Of a stretch of 64,000 bases of DNA, positions 1 to 7,956 are shown piece by piece. The notes beneath the pieces are model-generated. The model had not been told where the DNA came from. It saw only the letters and a list, made by a program, of their open reading frames with translations, and did not search any database. Source of the stretch: Sphingomonas changbaiensis NBRC 104936. GTDB taxonomy: Bacteria > Pseudomonadota > Alphaproteobacteria > Sphingomonadales > Sphingomonadaceae. The stretch's first letter is position 1; every line of letters begins with the position of its first letter. The translations under genes and the position numbers were made by a program. The stretch lies in assembly GCF_000974765.1 (NCBI RefSeq), contig NZ_BBWU01000051.1, forward strand, positions 1-64,000, in the 5' to 3' direction.

Positions 1-128
1 AGGGCGAAGTCTGCTTCGGAGCAATCTAGATCCCGCGGCTGATGCCCGAGGAGGACGTCGAGAGCCGGCCAGCCCAACCTTCCGGCTCACCCGACCGAAG
101 CATCACGTTTGGGCGACTGCGACGTCGG

Positions 129-821
129 CTATTGGCTGGTCTTCTCCTCTTCGCTCGGCTCTTCTCCCGGATTGTAGCGCGGTTTCGGTTGGGGCAGCAG
201 GAAGAAGGCAACACAGAGGAGCGCCACGGCGACCCCCGGTCGAGGTGCCGCGATCACAATAGGCAAGGCGGCGATCTGGATCAAAGTCGCAAATCCGTAG
301 CGCCGCGTCATCTGGCGAAGGAAATCGGGTGCGAGCCTCTCGTCCATCACTCGACGACCCGACATGCCGTAGAACCACTTCGCCATCCAGGTACAGGCAA
401 TCAGTGCCAAGCCCGCGACGAGGGTCAGGGCTCCGGTCGACTCAAACCGCGTGCCGAGGTGAAAGCACCAGGCACGGATCGGATAGGGAACGACGACAAT
501 GGCCAGAAGAAATAGCAGATTGATCGCGCTGAACCAATGATCGCTTCTCGCGTAGATGCGCCCGGAATAATGGTGCTGGAGCCAGTAAGCGCCGATCACG
601 ACATAGCAAAGGATCAGCGCGAGGTGTTCTCGCCATTGCTCGGCCATGGCCTTCGCCAAATCGGCGTAGCCATGGGGGCCGTCGGGTGATCCAGGCACTT
701 TGATCTCGACGATCAGCAACGTCAGCGCGATCGCGAAGACAGCATCGCTGAACCCTTCAAAACGGCTCAAGCCGCGCTGGGCACCAGATGTATTTTCTTG
801 GGCCATATGGTTGGCCTGCAT
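129..821 (-). CDS. TMEM175/DUF1211 family membrane protein (putative K+ channel)
   Basis: A 230-residue integral membrane protein. Near residues 21-35 it carries RFEGFSDAVFAIALTLL, the arginine plus phenylalanine-serine-aspartate signature of the first helix in the TMEM175 family, whose bacterial members form potassium-selective channels. About six hydrophobic segments follow, with a charged C-terminal tail (EEPSEEEKTSQ). Only one copy of the signature is present, as in bacterial members that assemble as tetramers. It stands alone, divergent from the oxidoreductase at 1212. The family assignment is strong; ion selectivity is inferred from the family. Confidence 0.88.
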   Translation of the reverse strand: MQANHMAQENTSGAQRGLSRFEGFSDAVFAIALTLLIVEIKVPGSPDGPHGYADLAKAMAEQWREHLALILCYVVIGAYWLQHHYSGRIYARSDHWFSAINLLFLLAIVVVPYPIRAWCFHLGTRFESTGALTLVAGLALIACTWMAKWFYGMSGRRVMDERLAPDFLRQMTRRYGFATLIQIAALPIVIAAPRPGVAVALLCVAFFLLPQPKPRYNPGEEPSEEEKTSQ

Positions 822-1211
822 GCGTCAGAGAAGCCGGCAAAACGACCAGCCAGCGGCAGGGTTCCTGGGCGCTCGTCATGTCCGATAAGGGGCAAGAGCT
901 GTCGCCCGCAGGTTCATTCGGAGAAAGCCTGCTTACGCCCTCCACGACCACTAGGCGCGATGGCTGAGTTGTGTCGCAAGCAGTCGTTCAACGACTTGAG
1001 TGCCTGAACGGCAGCTATTTTCCGGGTGCTCAGTGGGGCTGCGGCAACGCACGCGGGCCGGACACGCGCCAAGGCATGACGCGGGACACAAATAAAATGC
1101 CGTTGTGCAGCACCCCAGTGACAGGGCTGCCTGCGAAGGTTTTGCACGGCCGCGAGGAACACATGGCTACGCTGGCACTTTGAAGCAGCGGCCGCCCCAA
1201 GGAGTGTTCCC
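822..1211. other. intergenic region, no gene recognised
   Basis: About 390 bases between two divergent genes. Open frames here are short and show no family signature. The right end carries AAGGAG about eight bases before the GTG start at 1212. I see no RNA gene or repeat. Confidence 0.5.
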
Positions 1212-2324
1212 GTGTCCTCTTCGAAATTGTTCGAGCAGCTTGACGTTGGCCGTCTGAGGCTGAGTAACCGCATCGTGGTGGCGCCGATGTGCCAGTACTC
1301 GGCGGTGGATGGCTGCATGACCGACTGGCACACCATTCATCTCGGTCAGCTCGCCCTCTCTGGCGCAGCCCTGTTGACGATCGAGGCAACGGCCGTCGCG
1401 CCAGAGGGCCGCATCACTTATGCTGACGTTGGCTTGTGGGGCGAGAAGACCGAAGCGGCGCTGGGCGAAACGCTGGCGAGCGTGCGCCGGTGGTCGAAGA
1501 TGCCAATCGCGATCCAGCTCGCCCACGCGGGCCGGAAGGCGTCCACGGAGGTGCCGTGGAAGGGCGGACAGCAGCTGCCGCCAAGCGACCCGAACGGCTG
1601 GCAGACGGAAGCGCCGTCCGCGCTGGCTTTTTCCGAAGAAGAGAACCCACCCAAGCGGCTCAGCAAGGAGCGCATGAGCGAGATCAGGGACGCCTTTGCA
1701 GAGGCGGCCAGGCGGGCAGACCGGCTCGGAATCGACGCGGTGCAGATCCACAGTGCGCATGGTTATCTCCTGCACCAGTTCCTCTCGCCTTTGTCGAACC
1801 AGCGGGACGACGAATATGGCGGAAGCCTCGAGAACCGGATGCGATTTCCGCTGGAGGTGTTTCGCAGCGTGCGGGAGGCATTCTCGCCCGGCAAGCCAGT
1901 CACCATGCGCGTTTCCGGCACCGATTGGGTCGCCGGCGGTTGGGACATTGAGCAGACCGTGCAGTTTGCCAGCGAGCTGGAGGCGCTCGGCTGTGCCGGC
2001 ATCCATGTCTCGAGCGGTGGACTCGATCCGCGCCAGCAGATCCCGGTTGGCCCGAGTTACCAGGTGCCACTCGCGCGCGCCGTGAAGGCCGCGGTCGACA
2101 TCCCGGTGATTGCCGTTGGCCTGATTACCGGTTTCGAGCAGGCGGAGGCGATCATCGGCACCGGCGACGCCGACCTCGTCGCGCTCGCCCGCACGATGCT
2201 CTATGATCCGCGCTGGCCGTGGCATGCTGCAGCTTATTTCGGAGCGCGCGTCGAAGCGCCGCCGCAATATCTCCGGTCACAGCCGCGTCGGTACAAGCAC
2301 CTGTTTGACTATGAGCTCGGCTGA
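1212..2324 (+). CDS. NADH:flavin oxidoreductase, old yellow enzyme family (YqjM-like)
   Basis: A 370-residue FMN-dependent ene-reductase of the old yellow enzyme family, cytoplasmic. The N-terminus LSNRIVVAPMCQYSA contains the Cys27-Gln-Tyr motif of the YqjM-type subclass, in which the cysteine tunes the flavin. The barrel motif IHSAHGYLLHQFLSP supplies the substrate-binding His pair, followed by the family signature around DDEYGGSLENR. The C-terminal GLITG and DLVALAR segments fit the phosphate-binding end of the barrel. The start is GTG with AAGGAG upstream; no better ATG exists. The physiological substrate (an activated alkene or xenobiotic) cannot be told from sequence. Confidence 0.93.
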   Translation: MSSSKLFEQLDVGRLRLSNRIVVAPMCQYSAVDGCMTDWHTIHLGQLALSGAALLTIEATAVAPEGRITYADVGLWGEKTEAALGETLASVRRWSKMPIAIQLAHAGRKASTEVPWKGGQQLPPSDPNGWQTEAPSALAFSEEENPPKRLSKERMSEIRDAFAEAARRADRLGIDAVQIHSAHGYLLHQFLSPLSNQRDDEYGGSLENRMRFPLEVFRSVREAFSPGKPVTMRVSGTDWVAGGWDIEQTVQFASELEALGCAGIHVSSGGLDPRQQIPVGPSYQVPLARAVKAAVDIPVIAVGLITGFEQAEAIIGTGDADLVALARTMLYDPRWPWHAAAYFGARVEAPPQYLRSQPRRYKHLFDYELG

Positions 2325-2353
2325 GAGACGCGTCGGTTCGCGTGCGGCTCAAC

Positions 2354-2440
2354 ATGAAGATCGGCTTTATCGGTTTCGGTCAAACGGCTAGCGCGATGGC
2401 TGGGCACCTCATCGAGGCTGGTCGCGAGATGACGATCTCG
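2354..2440 (+). pseudogene. 5' remnant of an NAD-binding 6PGDH/hydroxyisobutyrate dehydrogenase-like gene
   Basis: From the ATG at 2354 the frame reads MKIGFIGFGQTASAMAGHLI and continues EAGREMTI. This is the first beta-alpha-beta unit of a Rossmann fold with the GxGxxxxxMAxxLxxAG pattern typical of 3-hydroxyisobutyrate and 6-phosphogluconate dehydrogenase relatives. Similarity stops after about 28 residues; the remaining frame to 2815 runs antisense through the glycine-rich gene and is not dehydrogenase-like. The fragment sits 30 bases after the oxidoreductase stop, so it may once have been its operon partner. Read as gene decay, not as a functional short protein. Confidence 0.55.
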
Positions 2441-2465
2441 AGTTGCTGCCTGAGGAGAGAAAGGC

Positions 2466-2493
2466 AGGAAGGCGCAGGAGCACACGCGCCTTC
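2466..2493 (-). terminator. candidate rho-independent terminator of the glycine-rich gene
   Basis: On the minus strand GGAAGGCGC and GCGCCTTCC form a perfect 9-bp stem with a 10-base loop, followed by TGCCTTTCTCTCC. It lies just after the stop of the gene at 2512. The T-rich tail is imperfect. Confidence 0.5.
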
Positions 2494-2511
2494 CCGCAGT
2501 TTAGTGATTGG

Positions 2512-3321
2512 TCAGCCTTTTGTGCTGGCCGTTTGCGTCTGGCCTGTCTTCTGCAGCTGTCCCTTCCCCATTGCTGACACGAGCGCGCTGCCGTCGCCGG
2601 AGACGCTGAAGTTGTCGACCGGCACCAGTGCCTGCGCATCGCCGACGCGAACCAGGATAGCTTGCACGGCGCCCTTCGCGTTGGTGCGGATATCCTGCAC
2701 CGCGCCGATCACTCGGCCGCGCGAATCCTGGATCAGCGTGCCAGGCGCGATGTTGATATTCTTGGCGACGCTGCCGCCCAGCTCGTCCATGCCCGAGAGC
2801 GCGCCGTCGCCATAGCTGGTCGAACCGCTGCCGGAGCCCTGGCCTGCCGCCGACCCGGTCACGCTGCCGAGCCCGCCGGTCAGTCCGCCCGCAGACCCAG
2901 CCGCGCCGCGCGCCGTACCGACCGCATTACCCGCGGCGTCGCGCGCCGCATGGGTGCCGATCAGCTGCGCGTCGGCGCTGCCGCCGCCCGAGCCGCTCGC
3001 GTTGCCCGATCCGCTGCCCGACAACGTCTGGCCGAGCAGGCTTGAGCTGTGCGCCGCATTTCCATTCGCAGAACCGGAGCCCGCGGCACTGCCGTGCACC
3101 TTGCCGGAACGACGGTCGACGCTCTTGTCGGCCCGGATCGAGCCGCTGTTGGTGATCGACCCGGTGGTGCTGGACATGGCCGGCCCCAGGCCGCCGAGAG
3201 TGCCGTTCAGCGTGCCTCCGAGCGATCCGCCCAGCCCGCCGCTGCCGAGCAATTGCGCCGACGCGGGGGCGGCCGCCAACGCGATTACCGCCAGCGACGT
3301 CGTGACCAAAATCCTGTGCAT
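2512..3321 (-). CDS. secreted glycine/serine-rich protein with PRC-barrel-like C-terminus
   Basis: A 269-residue exported protein of unknown function. A cleavable signal peptide (LAVIALAAAPASAQ) precedes about 150 residues of low-complexity Gly/Ser/Ala repeats (LGGSLGGTLNGTLGGLG and similar). A folded C-terminal region of about 75 residues (APGTLIQDSRGRVIGAVQDI onward) resembles PRC-barrel-type modules, with a conserved acidic DSRGRVIG turn. The upstream region carries an ECF-type promoter matching those of the neighbouring sigma factor and S8 protease, so it is probably part of that regulon. A cell-surface or periplasmic role is inferred only from the signal and the repeats. Confidence 0.8.
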   Translation of the reverse strand: MHRILVTTSLAVIALAAAPASAQLLGSGGLGGSLGGTLNGTLGGLGPAMSSTTGSITNSGSIRADKSVDRRSGKVHGSAAGSGSANGNAAHSSSLLGQTLSGSGSGNASGSGGGSADAQLIGTHAARDAAGNAVGTARGAAGSAGGLTGGLGSVTGSAAGQGSGSGSTSYGDGALSGMDELGGSVAKNINIAPGTLIQDSRGRVIGAVQDIRTNAKGAVQAILVRVGDAQALVPVDNFSVSGDGSALVSAMGKGQLQKTGQTQTASTKG

Positions 3322-3365
3322 GTTCGTCTCCCGTTCGAAACCACGGCGCCGTTGCGCCTGATCCG

Positions 3366-3393
3366 AGAACGAGAGCGGGTCCGGGTTTAATCC
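3366..3393 (-). promoter_or_regulatory. candidate ECF-type promoter for the glycine-rich gene
   Basis: On the minus strand GGATTA, a 16-base spacer, then CGTTCT. The -35-like block and the spacer length are identical to the two promoters in the palindrome at 4639-4674. It lies about 45 bases before the start codon. Confidence 0.5.
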
Positions 3394-3408
3394 CTCGCGT
3401 CGTGAAAA

Positions 3409-4629
3409 TCAGCGAACCGGGGTGCGACAGTCGCCGCAGACCAAGCCGCGTCCGTAACTCTTGTCAGGACCGTGCGGGCCGAGGTCGCGCGCTTCCCGGA
3501 CAAGGGCGGCAACACTGCCGGTGCGCGCCAGCCGGCCGGCAACCAGTGGCGCGGCGAAGGACGTGCCGCGCACCGGCCTCGCGCCGCCATCGGCACTGGC
3601 CGCCAGCATGTCTGCGCCGGGCGCTGCGAAGTCGAGATGCAGTGCCCGGCCGGCTTCGATCAGCGGCCGGTTGCGTCCATCGACCGCCGTCACCGCGATC
3701 ACGCCGGGATAGGAGGCGGGATAGGCGGGCGGAGCGGCGGGGCCGTCATTGCCGACTGCGGCGACGATCGTCACGCCCTTCCCCTGCACCGCGCGGACGG
3801 TCGCTGCGACCAGCGGATTGGCCGGCCCGACCAGACTGACGGTGACGGCGCGCACTCCTTTCTCGGCCATCCAACCGAGCGCCTTGGCCAGCGCGAGGGC
3901 ATTGCCGCCTTTCGGATCGCGGCCATAGATGTCGGCGACGACCAAGGGGGCATCTGGCGCCGCGCCGCGCACCCGGCCGGTACCGGCGATCAGCGACGCG
4001 ACGGCGGTGCCGTGGCCGCTCGGGGCCGGGGCGCCGGCGGCAAAGCCGCGCTGCTCGGCCATGCTCACGCCGGCCGCAGCCGCGACTCCGCCATCGATCA
4101 TGCCGATCGGCTGCCCCGACCCGCCGCCGCCCTGTGCGAGCGCGGTGCCGCCGCCTGCAGCGATGCCGCTTTCGAAATGCAGTGCGTTGGCGCTTGCCTC
4201 AGCCTCTGGCGCGATCTTGCGCAGCCGCTTCAGCGCGCTGCCGAGCGATTGCCCGTCCGGAACGGCCAGGCGAACGAACGGCACATCTGCGCCTTCGACC
4301 GTGCCACGTTCGAGCACGCGAAAGCCTGCCGCTTCAGCCGCGGCGATGCGGGTGTCGCTGGCGCCGGTCAGCAGCAGCTCGCCGCGCACCGCCGGATTGC
4401 CTTGCGGATCGAGCTCCAGGTCGCGCGGAAAGCGCGCCACCAAATCCTGCAGCCGGTCGACGCGCGCCCGCACCAGCCCACGGGCGGCGTTCACCACCGG
4501 CAGGTCGCCGACCCGCGGCAGTGTCCGTTCCACGCCCTGCAGCACGCCGCCGATCGGCGGCAGGCCGAGCTGGGCGAACGCAGCGCCGGGCAACAGGATC
4601 GCCAGAATTGCGATGCGCTTCACATTCAT
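3409..4629 (-). CDS. secreted S8 (subtilisin-like) serine peptidase
   Basis: A 406-residue exported serine protease. It has a signal peptide (residues 1-19, ending GAAFA), a probable propeptide (about 20-165), then a compact S8 domain. The domain has Asp179 (GMIDGGV), His206 (SGHGTAVASLIAG), Asn294 (AAVGNDGP) and Ser357 (GTSFAAPLVAG), a complete triad plus oxyanion Asn. A GDC pair sits at the C-terminus. GTG at 4623 may be the true start, because AAAGGA lies six bases before it and directly abuts the ATG at 4629. It is divergent from an ECF sigma factor with which it shares a palindromic promoter, so it is likely induced by that sigma factor. Substrate unknown. Confidence 0.92.
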   Translation of the reverse strand: MNVKRIAILAILLPGAAFAQLGLPPIGGVLQGVERTLPRVGDLPVVNAARGLVRARVDRLQDLVARFPRDLELDPQGNPAVRGELLLTGASDTRIAAAEAAGFRVLERGTVEGADVPFVRLAVPDGQSLGSALKRLRKIAPEAEASANALHFESGIAAGGGTALAQGGGGSGQPIGMIDGGVAAAAGVSMAEQRGFAAGAPAPSGHGTAVASLIAGTGRVRGAAPDAPLVVADIYGRDPKGGNALALAKALGWMAEKGVRAVTVSLVGPANPLVAATVRAVQGKGVTIVAAVGNDGPAAPPAYPASYPGVIAVTAVDGRNRPLIEAGRALHLDFAAPGADMLAASADGGARPVRGTSFAAPLVAGRLARTGSVAALVREARDLGPHGPDKSYGRGLVCGDCRTPVR

Positions 4630-4638
4630 TCCTTTGCG

Positions 4639-4674
4639 GGGGATTAAACGCTCGGGTCCAATCGTTTAATCCCC
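4639..4674. promoter_or_regulatory. palindromic back-to-back ECF promoter between S8 protease and sigma factor
   Basis: A perfect inverted repeat: GGGGATTAAACG, 12 bases, CGTTTAATCCCC. Read on the plus strand it gives GGATTA (4641-4646), a 16-base spacer and CGTTTA (4663-4668). Read on the minus strand it gives exactly the same two blocks and spacer. The 16-base gap is usual for ECF sigma promoters. Predicted start sites lie only a few bases before either coding region, so the sigma transcript would be nearly leaderless if translated from 4681. Confidence 0.6.
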
Positions 4675-4680
4675 GTCGGC

Positions 4681-5178
4681 ATGGACGGGCAAAGCTTCGA
4701 AGGCGATATGATCGCGCTGCTGCCGCGCTTGCGGCGGTTCGCGCATGCGCTGGCGCGGTCGCCCGCCGATGCCGACGATCTGTGCCAGGCCTCCATCGAA
4801 CGCGCGCTGAAGTCGCGCGATCAGTGGCAGCCGGGCACGCGACTGGATAGTTGGATGTACCGGATCATGCGCAATCTGTGGGTCGATGAAGCGCGGGCGC
4901 GAGGACGACGCGACCAGACCTTTGCGCCCGAAGAAGCCGGCGCTCATGTCGGCGACGACGGCGCGCGCCACATAGAACTCAAGCTGGAGCTGACCGATCT
5001 CGACCGTGCAATGAGCCGGCTGCCCGCCGAACAGCGCGAAGCGATCGCACTCGTACTGGTCGAGGGGCTGGCGTACAAGGAAGCGGCGGCTGTGCTCGAC
5101 GTGCCGATCGGCACGCTCACCTCGCGTCTGTCGCGCGGCCGCGAGGCGCTGATTGCCGAGCTAGGGAAAGCGATATGA
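4681..5178 (+). CDS. ECF-family RNA polymerase sigma factor
   Basis: A 165-residue sigma-70 protein of the ECF type, with only regions 2 and 4. Region 2 contains ADADDLCQASIERAL and the -10 recognition stretch up to SWMYRIMRNLWVDEARARGR. Region 4 contains LPAEQREAIALVLVEGLAYK and a helix-turn-helix around PIGTLTSRLSRGREAL. The start is ATG at 4681; an alternative ATG at 4708 has AAGG before it and would remove nine residues. The next gene overlaps its stop (ATGA) and encodes the anti-sigma partner. Autoregulation is suggested by the palindromic promoter directly upstream. Confidence 0.93.
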   Translation: MDGQSFEGDMIALLPRLRRFAHALARSPADADDLCQASIERALKSRDQWQPGTRLDSWMYRIMRNLWVDEARARGRRDQTFAPEEAGAHVGDDGARHIELKLELTDLDRAMSRLPAEQREAIALVLVEGLAYKEAAAVLDVPIGTLTSRLSRGREALIAELGKAI

Positions 5179-5834
5179 CGATAGATCGCGAAACGATCGG
5201 CGCATTCGTCGACGGCGAACTTAATGAAATCGAGCGCCGCCGTGTCGAGGCCGCGCTGGCGGACAACCCTGTGTTCGCGCAGCAAGTGGAAGCGGAGCGC
5301 CGGTTGCGCGCCCTGCTCAAGGCGAGGTTCGATCCGATTGCGGAAGAGCCGGTCCCGGAGCGGCTGGGGGACGCTGTGCGCGCGGGCGCAAAGGTGGTGC
5401 CGCTGCGCCGGCGGGCTGGCTGGGCCGCTCCGCAATGGGCAGCGATTGCGGCGACGTTGGTGCTGGGCCTGGTGCTGGGCCGGCAGCTCCAGCCGGTACG
5501 CGATCCGCTGCTCGCGACCGGCCCGCTGGCGCAGGCGCTCGAAACGCAACTCGCTTCCGCGCAGCCGCCGAACGCGCCGGTGCGGATGGGCCTGACCTTC
5601 AAGGCGCGTGACGGCACCTGGTGCCGCACGTTCGAGCAGAAGAGGCTCGACGGTATCGCCTGCCGCGACGGCGGAGCATGGCGCTTGCGCCAGCTCGTGC
5701 CCGGACCGGCTCAGGCGACCGAGTATCGCCAGGCCGGGTCTGGTGCCATCGCAGCGGCGGCACAGGATATGGCTGCCGATGTGCCGCTCGACGCGGTACA
5801 AGAGCGCCTCGCCGTGGAAAGCGATTGGAAATGA
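5175..5834 (+). CDS. membrane-anchored anti-sigma factor
   Basis: A 219-residue single-pass membrane protein whose ATG overlaps the sigma factor stop by four bases. The N-terminal cytoplasmic part (IGAFVDGELNEIERRRVEAAL) has the pattern of anti-sigma domains of the FecR/RskA-like group, without the HxxxCxxC zinc motif. One hydrophobic helix lies near residues 90-106 (WAAIAATLVLGLVLG), followed by a periplasmic domain of about 110 residues with two cysteines (GTWCRTF, DGIACRDG) that could form a disulfide. The role is inferred from position and domain order. The inducing signal is not visible. Confidence 0.85.
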   Translation: MTIDRETIGAFVDGELNEIERRRVEAALADNPVFAQQVEAERRLRALLKARFDPIAEEPVPERLGDAVRAGAKVVPLRRRAGWAAPQWAAIAATLVLGLVLGRQLQPVRDPLLATGPLAQALETQLASAQPPNAPVRMGLTFKARDGTWCRTFEQKRLDGIACRDGGAWRLRQLVPGPAQATEYRQAGSGAIAAAAQDMAADVPLDAVQERLAVESDWK

Positions 5835-6164
5835 GGACGGGGGGTTGCACAAGACACAGTGGCCGCGTTCGTGCGAGAAGTTGTCCCTGGATTCGCCGCT
5901 ATGAATAAGTGACGGCTATGAAACGCCGTTGGCTTACGGGCGAATGGCGCACATGCTGCGCACATCGGCCATTTGCAAGCGAGTCTCCGATCGGCAGCTA
6001 TCGGCGCGGAGCGGACCATCCGAGCTCGAAAGCGCGAACGTTCGGTTCGGAGGATACTGGAACCCGCAGCTCACGTCCGGCGAACGGCGCGAAGCGGCAT
6101 GGTTGATGGAGCTTTCTTCGACTTGATCCGACGAATAGATCGCCAGCAGCGGCCTCGCACCGGC
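5835..6164. other. intergenic region, no gene recognised
   Basis: About 330 bases between the anti-sigma gene and the convergent PilZ gene. Short frames only. A weak five-pair hairpin (ACGGC/GCCGT, 5912-5929) may help end the sigma operon. Nothing else identified. Confidence 0.45.
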
Positions 6165-6782
6165 TCAGTTGCTCGAATACACCAACGAGAGGATGCCGAC
6201 GGGCTCCGCCGTCTCGATCCCGATGTGATCGTCCTTGCGCCACTTCACGACGGCGGCGACCGGCGATCGGTCGCCGAGCTTTACAAGAACATGCTGCCCG
6301 GCGCCCAAGTTAGCGGAGGCCTCCAGCAACATGCCTGATTGCGATACGTTCTTCACTTTCGCGGGCTCGGGCGGGCGGCCCAGGTTCAGACGCGCTGGAA
6401 TGTTCAGCGTAGCACGCCGCGCGCGTGGCTTGTGCTCTGGCATTGAGCCATAATCGAGGGCGTCGTCGCCAGCACCGGTCCGGGCGAGCGGCGTGTCGAA
6501 GGAGACGCCGAATGTCTTTCCTTCTGTCCATCGAACGGTGCCGGTTTGAAAAGCCTTGTCGTCCAGCGTCAGGTGCAGCTTTTCTCCGATGGTGAGTTCG
6601 ACGTCGGCCTCGCCCATAAATCCTTCGGCGGACACATTGTGAATCACGACATCGGAAAAGAAGTCGATGGCGTAGATCGCCGCGTCCAGAAAGACGGTTC
6701 GACGAGGATGTCTCCGGTTATCCGCCGATGAGTCCTCGTCGCCTCGCGACCGGAACAAAGTCTTTTTGAGACCGCTCAACAT
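6165..6782 (-). CDS. tandem PilZ-domain protein
   Basis: A 205-residue cytoplasmic protein with two PilZ-like domains, the fold that binds cyclic di-GMP. Domain one (about 20-105) has an Arg-rich start NRRHPRRTVFLDA, fitting RxxxR, and NVSAEGFMGE, fitting the [D/N]xSxxG motif. Domain two (about 118-200) has NVSQSGMLLEA, but its arginine motif (KPRARRA) is less regular, so ligand binding there is uncertain. It stands alone. The window also encodes a GGDEF/EAL protein at 59264, so c-di-GMP signalling is present in this organism. Output unknown. Confidence 0.87.
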   Translation of the reverse strand: MLSGLKKTLFRSRGDEDSSADNRRHPRRTVFLDAAIYAIDFFSDVVIHNVSAEGFMGEADVELTIGEKLHLTLDDKAFQTGTVRWTEGKTFGVSFDTPLARTGAGDDALDYGSMPEHKPRARRATLNIPARLNLGRPPEPAKVKNVSQSGMLLEASANLGAGQHVLVKLGDRSPVAAVVKWRKDDHIGIETAEPVGILSLVYSSN

Positions 6783-7051
6783 GCCTTGTCCTCTTGTAGC
6801 CGGTTATCCCATTGGCGTCGCCGAGTTTTCTTTCAGTTCAGCTTGGACTCGTATTTCTACGGTAGGAGCGGCTCGGACTCAGTGCTGCTGTGCCTGTTGC
6901 AGGGCGGCGGCTTGGTGCGGGGGCTAAACAGGCCACGGATACTATTTGGATGAGCGCCACTTTTAAGGCCGCTGCCATCCTGAACCGCAAGATCGGTCGA
7001 GCGCCTGGCAGCCTTGAGCGCCTAGCTGGCCCCGCCACGAAGGAAGGAACG

Positions 7052-7936
7052 ATGAAGGCGGCGCTTCAAAACTACAAGGTCCGGATGCAACGAGTGCTGG
7101 ACTATGTCGACCTGCATCTCGACGATGATCTGGACCTGGACACGGTGAGCCGGGTCGCCGCCTTCTCGAAATTCCATTTCCACCGGCAGTTCACGGCAAC
7201 CTTCGGGTTGTCCGTGCATCGCTATGTCCAGCTTGCCCGGTTGAAGCGCGCTTCGCACCGCCTGGCCTCGAACGACGCCGAGAGCGTCACGGACATAGCG
7301 ATGGATGCCGGTTACGATGCGCCGGATGCCTTTGCCCGCGCCTTTCGGCGGAGGTTCGGGCAATCGCCGTCGTCGTTCCGGAAATCGCCCGACTGGGCGC
7401 CGTGGCTTGCGGCCTTCGGGCCTCTCGACAATGCGAGGAGCAAGCTCATGCAGATTATCTATGACCATGAAGACGTGACAATCCGCGACCTTCCCTCCAC
7501 GCCGGTGGCGGTCATGGCGCATCGCGGCGATCGGGCGACGCTCGGCGAGACGATCGAGCAATTCATCGCCTGGCGCAAGGCGGCCGGCCTGTCGCCCGAG
7601 ACGAGTCCGACCTTCAACATCTTCCGTTCGGAGCGAACGCCCGCGAACCCGGCCGACTACAGCATGGACCTGTGTGTCGGGACCGACCAGCCGATCGCGC
7701 CGGACGACGAGCAGATGAAGGCCGGCGTGATACCGGGTGGACGCTGCGCGGTGCTGCGCATTGTCCACAATACCAACAACCTCGAGGCCGCCGCGCTCTT
7801 CCTTTATCGCGATTGGCTTCCCGCCAGCGGCGAGGAAACGCGTGACTTCCCGATCTACTGCCGGCGGCACTTGTCAGTGTTCCCGAATGTACCAGTGCCC
7901 GAGATGGTCTGCGAACTCTTCCTGCCGCTGAAATAG
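7052..7936 (+). CDS. AraC-family regulator with GyrI-like effector domain
   Basis: A 294-residue transcription factor from the ATG at 7052, which follows GAAGGAAC; the frame stays open upstream to 6890 but that part shows no conserved sequence. The AraC DNA-binding domain is N-terminal (RVLDYVDLHLDDDLDLDTVS to FARAFRRRFGQSPSSFRKSP, about 10-110), with both helix-turn-helices. A C-terminal GyrI-like small-molecule-binding domain (about 135-290) begins VTIRDLPSTPVAVMAHRGD. This layout is that of the SbmC/Rob-type regulators, which respond to toxic or amphipathic compounds. It may control the GST-like gene that follows after about 20 bases. Confidence 0.9.
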   Translation: MKAALQNYKVRMQRVLDYVDLHLDDDLDLDTVSRVAAFSKFHFHRQFTATFGLSVHRYVQLARLKRASHRLASNDAESVTDIAMDAGYDAPDAFARAFRRRFGQSPSSFRKSPDWAPWLAAFGPLDNARSKLMQIIYDHEDVTIRDLPSTPVAVMAHRGDRATLGETIEQFIAWRKAAGLSPETSPTFNIFRSERTPANPADYSMDLCVGTDQPIAPDDEQMKAGVIPGGRCAVLRIVHNTNNLEAAALFLYRDWLPASGEETRDFPIYCRRHLSVFPNVPVPEMVCELFLPLK

Positions 7937-7956
7937 ACGAAAGGGATGTGGATCCT

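Noticed and set aside
1-128. Gene fragment at the left edge
   Set aside because: Frames here are short and overlap the end of the TMEM175 gene antisense; nothing supports coding.
2342-2815. 157-codon frame as a complete gene
   Set aside because: Only the first 28 codons after 2354 resemble a dehydrogenase; the rest is antisense to the glycine-rich gene.
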